Below, piece after piece: positions 56,178 through 64,000 of a stretch of 64,000 bases of DNA (within the stretch, counting starts at the first letter, position 1; each line of letters begins with the position of its first letter). Below the pieces are notes generated by a model. It was not told where the DNA came from, searched no databases, and worked only from the letters and a program-made list of their open reading frames with translations. The DNA lies in assembly GCA_027924585.1 (NCBI GenBank), contig BSBM01000372.1, forward strand, positions 32,668,001-32,732,000, read 5' to 3'. The position numbers and the translations under genes were made by a program. This DNA comes from Larix kaempferi (lineage: Eukaryota > Streptophyta > Pinopsida > Pinales > Pinaceae).

Positions 56178-57547
56178 GTCTTCCTTGCCCAAGATTGCTT
56201 GTCCTCAAGCAATTTAAATTTGGGTGTGGTAGTGCTTTTTATACTTACCCAACTTATTCACATTAATTTTTTTCCCTCCTTCCTTAGTGATGACTATTCA
56301 TAAGGCTACAATTTCAGCTGGACCAAGTAAACACTCTATAGTCCAAAATATAAGCCACACTAAAGCTAAACATGGTATCATGGCTCCAAACCAATCAAAA
56401 TGAGGTGAAGTATACCCTAATAACTATATGGTCCTGCAAAGAACTGGCATAGGAAACCTCCTAACCAATGCCAATAAGAAGAGTAACTCTATACTACAAT
56501 CACTCAATCAAATCCCCAACAACCGGCCTGCTAAGAATATCATCATATGAAAGCCGAAGTTGACTCTCAACTCTCGGTCTGCTGCTATAAATATTCCTTG
56601 CATTGTAACTCTAAGATCCCCAAATAATATCAAAAGGGAACCACCATGATGCTATTGCATGAATTTATCATAACCATCCCATTCCCATACTCTTTCTGCA
56701 TCCCCCTCTCCTGGATCTCCAAACTGAAAAATATATGAAAACTTAATCTAGCACCATGGATAGTTGCATGTATAGGCATCCAAGTGAAATCTACCATCCT
56801 ACTTCCATAATCTATGTTTAGTATAGGAAAAGGAATTCTATCTAAATCACTGGCCATGACTCTTGGATACTCATGAACCCTAACAATCCCCTCAAGAGAT
56901 AGCTCCATCTCTCCTACTATCCTGCCATCAACCCAGCTGAAACAACTGAGTCCAAGAATGATCCTAGGGTCCCAAATGAACTTGAGAAATGAATAGTTTC
57001 TATTGCATCGACCTCATAGGGTCCACTGCATAGTCTCCACACAAAGAGCCTCTTGTAGTCTCCTAAGCCACCCAACAGGAAAACATTGTATCCCTCCATT
57101 ATAGGGTCTCCCACCTAGGAAACTAATCCTATGCTCCACATGGATAGGCTCTTGAAGGTGATGGATGACTCTACCACCTATGTCAGATACTAAACTACCA
57201 AACCAAGTAATACCAAGATCCCACTGACGATGTTACACCACTCCAATCATCACTTTTAGCTGGAACAATCTATCACCCTGAAGGATGCCAAGATTCCACC
57301 ACCAAATTGGAAGTTCATCACTCCCAAGGCTCATCCGAACCTATGTGAGCCTCTATAGTATAACATGAAGCTACTCTTGTGCAATTTGCACACTCATAAT
57401 ATGTCTCACATCAATGTCACTGGTCCCATCCAATTGAATTGGATGAAACTCCCATGTCCAGCCATGTATAATTAAGGAATCATATAACAACAATAGATGC
57501 CTCTACTACTGCTTACAAAACTGAACACTGACTAGTATGCTCTGACC
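56178..57547 (-). other. LARD-B 3' internal region with repeated W(D/N)(L/P)xI units
   Basis: Broken frames on the minus strand. Readable units: WNLGILQGDRLFQL (near 57280), QWDLGITWFGSLVSDIGGRV (near 57210), IWDPRIILGLSCFSWVDG (near 56960), then 92 residues to 56630. The WDP(R/G)IIL unit also ends LARD-A. Function unknown. Confidence 0.5.
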
Positions 57548-59143
57548 TCAATGTGTATCTTCCTCTATCATACATCTATCCACCAAATACATGGATGTGT
57601 AACCTCCTCTACTGGCTGGTCCATATAAAGTGTACACATATGTATCCTCCATTACTAAGTCTCTCTCCCATAGAGGCAGCTCACGATCCTCCTGATGAAA
57701 AACTATTACTTGGTCAACATTCTCCAAGTCAACTCTCTCCTCAAGTACCTTCATATATGAAATATCCTCATTATCAACCCCCACATGAGGCTCCTCCATC
57801 GAACCATGAATGTAATCATCCATATACAACTGGTTGTATGAAGTGTAGGAGCAAGGGTAACTCCCTACAAAGTTGTTCAACCTCCATATCTAATTCTTGA
57901 AGTGATTTTTGCTTGCTCTTCAAGGAATCATGGGTGATTTCAACTTCACCTTCTTCTTCTTGTAATGCACAATGGTAATCTCAGCAAGCCTAAGCAGTTG
58001 GTCTCTATCGAAAATCAGGTGTATGTAGTTAGTCTTCATGTCTTCCACTTCCTTTTGAATGGCTTCAAAATATGCAAAGGAAGATTCTACTTTCAAACTA
58101 TCATCTACCCCTGAATCTCTCTAACAACAATCTATCACCAAGGCATTTGTGTCATCAAAATTTTTCATGGTTGTCCTAACATTCTCTTTACTTACCTTCA
58201 ACTATCTTGCTAAGAGTTGGAGCTCATGGGAACATTCCTCCACTAAATTTTCTGGATTGTTTCGATTTTCATCCTCCCCAAAATAGTTGTCTAATGTCTG
58301 ATATGAAAAATTAGAATGCTTATGGCATGAATCCACAACACTTAATGCATCTTTAACATCCAAATCAATATTAGAAGATTCTACAATACAATTATCCTCG
58401 TGTGGAAGGGATGCCATCACTTGATGATGCAAAGAAATATGATTGCTGCAAAAATCAGAATTTTTTTCATACCTTAGTGTCAAATATTCATCATTCCCAT
58501 CTGGTTGATCTATGTGTGCATGCTGCTCCACTTTGTGTTCAGTTGGAAGACTCAACGCTACAATTTGTGTCCCTCTGATCCAATTTCTTATATGGCCACA
58601 GTGATTTTCTACACATGGATTCAATTTTTTGGTTCTCACACATGATGGATTTTTTTTGGTATCCTCATGGTCATCTGAAGGCTAAACAATGACAGTGAAT
58701 TTATGGCCCTCTAAACCAATATTATGATAAGAACCTTTGGATTCTCCTTTTCTAGAGAAACCAAACATCTTCTCCACAATTTTTGATGTATAGCATTGTG
58801 ATAGTAAGGCTTGACAGTGCTGCAAATTACTCTCTAAATTATGTTGTGTCTTATTAGATTGCTTCAATGACTTCTCATGGCCCTTCATTACCCTTTCCCA
58901 ATCAACATTTTCCTCATTACTGGGCCATGTAGGAAGGAAAATGGGTAACATTCAACCATCTACAATTCTAGCCATTGAAGAAGCTTCCTCTTCAACTTTG
59001 TATATGTTTTCACAAAAGCAACCATGCAAATCATATGGTTTATGCAAGAACCCCACCGAAGGAATTAAACCATCTTCAAAAAATGATTCTTCCCATGTTA
59101 AGCTGATCTCCTCAAGCTCCCATACAACCCGTTCCAACCTCAT
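57548..59143 (-). pseudogene. LARD-B internal coding region, unknown protein
   Basis: One minus-strand frame of ~530 codons starting 74 nt from the PBS. From 59143 to 58202 it is broken only by two stops (near 58952 and 58682): 63, 89 and 145 residues. The text is acidic with LERVVWELEEISLTWEESFF at the start and a Gln/His/Cys-containing helical part (LESNLQHCQALLSQCYTSKI). After a stop-rich stretch it reopens at 57880-57548 (MEEPHVGVDNEDISYMK). No gag knuckle, PR, RT or IN is visible. I do not recognise it; an unusual gag is one option. Confidence 0.5.
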
Positions 59144-59217
59144 CTCTACAAATCTTATTCCAAGTTTTTTTTCCTTTATTCAAGGTTCCTCTTGGTTCCC
59201 ACAGATGTCAAGGAACA

Positions 59218-59230
59218 TGCTTTGATACCA
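59218..59230 (-). promoter_or_regulatory. LARD-B primer binding site (tRNA-iMet)
   Basis: Minus TGGTATCAAAGCA, one base from the LTR, same spacing as LARD-A. Confidence 0.75.
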
Positions 59231-59231
59231 C

Positions 59232-60222
59232 TGTAATATCCTCAATCATAAACTAGGAATATTATCTCAAAGGTTCCAACTTTAATTATGTTGATTTTCA
59301 ACCTTTTTCCCAAACGATGGCTTATGAGATGTTCTCGTTCAACAATAGTGGAGTGTGTGTGTATTTATGATATCCATTAAATGTGTCCAGATCATTACTG
59401 TGTTTATATTTCACTGATATGTGTCCCAAATCAGATCTGATCTAAAATTGGAAGCTGGAAAAGAAACTAGGAACACTAGTTCAATTTTGGCCACACTGAA
59501 CACGAGGTTTCCAACTCTTCCCAAACACTACCAGAGCGGCTCAAATTATCCCAATGTAAGTTTAATGGAATCAAATAGAATCAAATAAAACTATCTGACC
59601 CATTTATAGAGTCCAAATAACTTCCAAATAAGTATGAAAGACACACCGTCAAGACTAGTGAGAAACTAGCTCTATTTCCCCCACATAGGAATACTAGTTT
59701 TTCAACTTGACCAAAACACCTCCTAATTTAATCTAATCCTTCTAAAAAGATTCAATAAGACTCAAATACATCCAAACAAATATAAGTGACTTAGTAACAT
59801 ACCACATGGTAATTCTATTAAATTCTTACAATCAATACTATAAATGGCATAACCATATGAGAAATATTTATACATGGAATCACCAGTTACTCAAATATTG
59901 AACACCATATGAGGAAAACACTTGGATATTTATTATTCGTTGTATGGGAACATTAATTAGACTAATAAAAAAATTACATGGCTCTTACACAACTCGAAAC
60001 TCATGAAATACTCAATTACAATTGTACAAGTTTGAACCTCTACCAGAAGAGATACGAAATGGAGTAGATTTCATAAAATGGGAACATCTTGGTCATCCGA
60101 AAACCTTTTTGAATGAAAAAAGTTTCAACAACTAGAAAAAATTCTCTAAACACAATGGAATAGGTATCACATCCCATAAATTCTCATAAGTGTCAAAACT
60201 AGAACCTTCATTCTGGCCCTCC
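59232..60222 (-). repeat. LARD-B 5' LTR, partial
   Basis: TGTAATATCC start; ends at the Gypsy-E junction after CCTCC (possible target duplication). Confidence 0.8.
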
Positions 60223-61287
60223 TGTTGTGGGGAAAATGCACCTATAGTTCAGGGGAGAAACTACCAACTTACGGTGATAAAGATAGACTTACAAGCATTC
60301 TGCAAGTACAACAAATAAATGAAGAGATTAGGGTTTAGAGATGTAGGCACCTCATTCAGAAGGTTGATCCTAGCTTTGCTTCCCTCGCTCTTCAATGCTT
60401 ATCCAGTGTCGCAATGCCCAGACCTGCAAAACAACTTGATACCTTTCTCAAACACATTTGACTACATATATAAGACTGATATTCATAATAGAAGAAGACA
60501 TCAGATTATAAACAAACTGTAATCAAATATGAGACACATTAATAGGTCATATTTGGAAAGAGAAGAACGTCTGATCTTTATTGATGAATGAAAACAAGTA
60601 CATAAATTTATACCTTCTTTCAAGCTTGGCACTTCACGAAACCTAGATTCAAGGTCTCCTGCTTCTGTTCTCCAAGGATCCCAGCCTCTAAGCAATTGTA
60701 CTAGGGTTTACCAAAACTGAAGCACAAGAGAGGGGGATGAGGGTCTCCATTCCTCCAGCATAACTTTGTAATTGGGCTTGGTCTCCTCACATGACCCTTC
60801 TACCCTCCTTATATAGTCAATGAGGAAGAGGAAAAGAAGTTATAACCGCTCAAGAGGTTTCCCAACCAACTTAACTTACTCGAATTTCAAGATTTTGACC
60901 AAAACAGGGGTGTACGCTACTCTATAGTAGACAAAGTCGCGTACACATGGCAATGGGCGCTACTATTATAACAGTGGAGTCGCGCTCATAAGGGTATACA
61001 CGCTACTATCATGCCTGTGTACCAGCGCTCATATTGAAAAATGGCCAAAAACAGGCTTTTCTGCTCATTTTCAGGAGATGGTTTGGTCTGGAAAAATGTT
61101 CCTAAGGGTCATATACATCAAATGGGTCAAGAATGAGGTAATTTCAACCATTTTTAATGTCCCAAATGACTTTTCTATCCACAAATGTCCTATTGTGTGA
61201 CTGAACTTGTTCTCAAGAAGTGTCGTCATGCGACCAAGGGAAGAAAGTGTCGTCACGGACGGAGAGGTGTCATTTCAAGCTATAACA
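60223..61287 (-). repeat. Gypsy-E 3' LTR
   Basis: 1065 bp. Minus TATATAA at 60809-60815. AAGTGTCGTCA occurs twice near 61218 and 61245 in the U3 start. Confidence 0.7.
60809..60815 (-). promoter_or_regulatory. TATA box of the Gypsy-E LTR
   Basis: Minus GACTATATAAGGAGGG. Confidence 0.6.
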
Positions 61288-61300
61288 GATGCCCCCTAAT
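61288..61300 (-). promoter_or_regulatory. Gypsy-E polypurine tract
   Basis: Minus TTAGGGGGCATC directly before the LTR. Confidence 0.6.
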
Positions 61301-62559
61301 GTATGAGGTCAGAGGGAGTGCGGGAAATGATGGCCGAAATACATTATAAATAAAAAAGAGTTGAATCATGGAGGAACGGAGAAACCAAGAATCATAGGCT
61401 CAAATGAAGTACCTGAAAGCAAAAGGCAATGCCAGACAAACTTATCCTTGGGGTAACTGTCCATGTTCAGATGGTGGAACATGACCTCCAAGAGGATACA
61501 ATAATGATCCAAATACTGATGCATATATCATGGCCACTAGAATACAAGTGTGGATCCATGAGGAACATAAGTGTAAACATAGCCACATAAATACAAGGTG
61601 GATCTATGTCAAAACTGGAGAACATATCCATAGAGAACAAGCTGGATCTATGTCTCATCAAGAGCCAAAAAGAGTGTGGCTCAGTCTTGAGCAACTTGGG
61701 CGATAACATAAATAAGGTGATGCTATCGAGGATCCCAAGGTCTTCATCCAAAAACAACCCAAGGTACAAACCTATCCATGCGAATAAATGAGTTGATGTC
61801 GAACATGGGAGGTATCGTTTGATTACCGGTCATTGATGTATACCGTTAACAAACGCGAGTGTGTCCACCAATAATGAAAATGGAACCCAAGGTACCTAGT
61901 ACATTGAAGCAAGTGCGAATAAGTGGTCTTGGCGTCGAACACTTGAAGAATCCATTGGATAGGAGACATTGATGTATTCCCATCTATCCAATAGCGAGGA
62001 AAACTACTACTAATGACTGCAATCCACAAGGTACTAACCGAAACTCTAAACTTCATTCCCAGAGCATAATGAGCTGAAGTCGATGGGAAGAAGTCCGTTG
62101 GAAGGGAGGCCTTAATGCATCCTCCATCATCCAACACGAGGGACACTCAAAAGGTATGAGCTGATTTGGAGTAGGACTAAACACACGATGAAACATACTG
62201 ACACCAAGGAATGGCCGACACATGAGGTCAAGGAAACTGCAGAATGGTCGACACAGGTTATATCCTTGAACAGTGAGCACGACACAAGAGTGACTTAGGA
62301 AGCTTTGAACACACAGGAACCACGACGCAAGTCTGCAATGTAGGATACATTAACAGATTCTCCATATGATTGGAAGACTAACCAAACGGAGGAGTAGGAA
62401 CTCTGAGATCAGGTTTACCCTAAGGCCAATGCTATAACCCAACTTGTTTGATAGACTCAAAACAGGTGCTTTGTTCAAGGAGATAGTTGACTTGCTGCCA
62501 TCATATTGAAAGATATTTTAACATTCTTCCCTTCCCTTTCCTTTTTCATTTTTTAACGA
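61301..62559. other. Gypsy-E 3' UTR, non-repetitive part
   Basis: No supported gene. Diverged GGATCTATGTC/GGATCCATGAGGA-like units recur at 61550-61660, and GAAGAA/TCCATTGGAT-like pieces at 61940-62110. Confidence 0.5.
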
Positions 62560-62900
62560 GCTTGACAAAGAACTAAAGCATGCTCGACGGTATTTTCATA
62601 TTTAAGGAGTCTGAAAAACCTAGAAGAAAACTCCATACACCTATCCGTGGATTTTATATCGAGCCCGGATTGGTTTGTGCTCGGCGGTGTTTTCTTGCTT
62701 ATAGAGTTGAAAAACTTAAACAGTCCTCTATACACCTATCCGTGGATTTTATATCGAGCCTGGATTGGTATGTGCTCGGCTTGGTGTTTTCACATTTCGA
62801 GAGTCTGAAAACCCTAAAGATGACTCCAAAGGTCCTTTTTCGTAAAGTTAGTCTCCTTCCCCGAAAAAGTGTAAAATAATGGAAGAAGAACTCTTCTAGC
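62560..62900. repeat. ~95-bp direct repeat in Gypsy-E
   Basis: TACACCTATCCGTGGATTTT then ATATCGAGCC occurs at 62635 and 62730, each followed by GGATTGGT and GTGCTCGGC. Confidence 0.85.
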
Positions 62901-62999
62901 GCATACAAGGGTATACCTAGAGTATACCTTTTCCGTAAATTATCCACCAAGGCCCGAAAAAGGGGTAATTCTATACCTAAGTGGATGTCGGTTCAGTTA

Positions 63000-63390
63000 T
63001 TTTAACGAGCCCGAAAAGACAACTATGCTCGGCAAACTTTTCCTATTTAAGGAGTCTGAAAAGGGCTTAAAAGAACTCCATAGGGATCTTTTCCGTAAAC
63101 GTTTAACGAGTCCGGAAAAGTAAACTCATGACCTCCTTACTGTTTTTAACGAGCTCAAAGGAGATACAGAAAATGATCACAACTTCCTTACTGTTTTTAA
63201 TGAGCTCGAAGTGAAGATGAAAGAAATGCTCATAGCCTCCTTACTGTTTTTAACGAGCTCGAAGGAAAGGTGGAAGACTGCTCGTAACCTACTTACTGTT
63301 TTTAACGAGCTCGAAGTAAAAGAAGAATGCTCGAAACCTACTTACTGTTTTTAACGAGCTCGAAGTAAAGGTAGAAGAATGCTCGCAATG
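63000..63390. repeat. ~56-bp tandem repeat TTACTGTTTTTAACGAGCTC
   Basis: Five units from about 63138 to 63385, each with (C/T)TTACTGTTTTTAA(C/T)GAGCTC and a purine-rich half; diverged units begin near 63000. The rest to 64000 has no recognisable gene. Confidence 0.9.
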
Positions 63391-64000
63391 GGAGGAGACG
63401 AGTGTCAGGGACATGCAAAACTAGCTCCAAGCGCATGGAACAAAGCTATGCCTAATGCAAGGAACATGAGCAAGATAAGGACACTCAGGGTGTGTCTCCT
63501 CCAGGTAAAAGGTGTCAAATTGCAAAGGAAAAATGATACAGGGCTTAGTGGAAATGAGATCATAGATGGAGGCTTATATAACGAGCTAAAAGCGTGGAAG
63601 CCGGCTTCAGGCTCATTAGCGCAAGTGGGATCATAACAGATGCATATGCAACTTGAACATAAAGATGGGAGCCTTATCAGGGATGGCCAGAAATATATGA
63701 GGAAGAAAGATATGAGGCTTCTTCTCAAAGTCATGGTAAATCGAAAAAGGCTCCCAAGCCTATGAGAAAAACTCAGCATGGGCACCAGAATGGCATAAGG
63801 GTGCTGACTAGGGTGACCCATGTTAGGTAGGCTCTGCTGTCGGACTGGTGCACAATGCATAAAGAGATGGCTAACACACCAATATCCAACAGGTTCGACC
63901 CTATGGCGAATTCAGATGGCAAAAGGTTCAAATGCAACATAACAACGGGGAAGCCTAAACCTATATGCAAGGTTCCGAATATACCTGACATGGTCGCACA

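Larger units (their letters stand above)
54743..60222 (-). mobile_element. LARD-B: second pol-less LTR element, right end outside
   Basis: Minus strand. Left (3') LTR 54743-56177; PPT complement GTCTTCCTTGCCC at 56178; internal 56178-59217; PBS 59218-59230; right (5') LTR from 59232, cut by Gypsy-E after 60222. It shares the TGTAAT...GGGACATTA termini, iMet PBS, PPT style and the GGAATCTTTCACC LTR motif with LARD-A but has little overall similarity. It interrupts the L1. Confidence 0.8.
60223..64000 (-). mobile_element. Gypsy-E: LTR element, 3' LTR and 3' untranslated region only
   Basis: LTR 60223-61287 (TGTTGTGG...TATAACA) followed by a purine tract on the minus strand, so this is the 3' end of a minus-strand element. 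The next 2.7 kb has no recognisable coding region in any frame and contains tandem repeats, as in the 3' UTR of Tat-type elements. Gag-pol, if any, lies beyond the window. Class assignment is inference from layout. Confidence 0.6.

Noticed and set aside
63405-63860. 151-aa minus-strand frame with hydrophobic stretches near the right edge
   Set aside because: No domain, lies in a repeat-bearing 3' UTR, and competing frames are equally open; left uncalled.

Overview
This window looks like gene-poor nuclear DNA from a large-genome land plant. Every coding region I can recognise belongs to a retrotransposon, and the PBS sites match plant tRNAs. There is no prokaryotic gene organisation, and I see no host gene, rRNA, tRNA or CRISPR array. 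A gymnosperm or another TE-rich genome is plausible, but that is inference; the sequence does not name the species.

The window is a set of nested insertions. A non-LTR (L1-type) element forms the backbone. Its endonuclease and N-terminal RT lie at about 22641-24616, its RT palm resumes at 53638, and it is broken again at 54742. Into it went LARD-A (24617-53637, 5-bp TSD GTTAA/ATTAA), a long LTR element with 2.1-kb LTRs and no recognisable PR, RT or IN. LARD-A was then hit twice. Its left LTR received Copia-B (25840-40239, TSD CAAAA), which contains Copia-C (29221-36504, TSD ACTAT). Its internal region received Copia-D (41223-48577, TSD CTTTC). A related element, LARD-B (54743 to beyond the window), interrupts the L1 downstream, and its right LTR is cut at 60223 by Gypsy-E, which runs off the right edge.

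Left of the L1 is a degenerate chromodomain-bearing Ty3/Gypsy element (17517-22620, + strand). Its gag is interrupted by G1, a Tat/Ogre-like Ty3/Gypsy element on the minus strand with a tRNA-Arg PBS. The 5' LTR of G1 is split by the youngest insertion, Copia-A (10207-17204, TSD GGAAT, LTRs differing at 1 of 611 sites).

The four Copia elements form one clade. All lack integrase. B, C and D have also lost most of gag and protease, while A keeps an open gag-protease frame. They share a ~1.2-kb non-coding spacer containing a block that is exactly 46 nt long in all four copies and has intron-like ends. Between RNase H and the 3' LTR they carry long tandem arrays. They were presumably mobilised in trans. 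G1 has an extra RNase H downstream of integrase and an unusual CCHC-protease-CCHC-CCHC order. The two LARD families carry long decayed reading frames of unknown type, and these are the best candidates for something undescribed.
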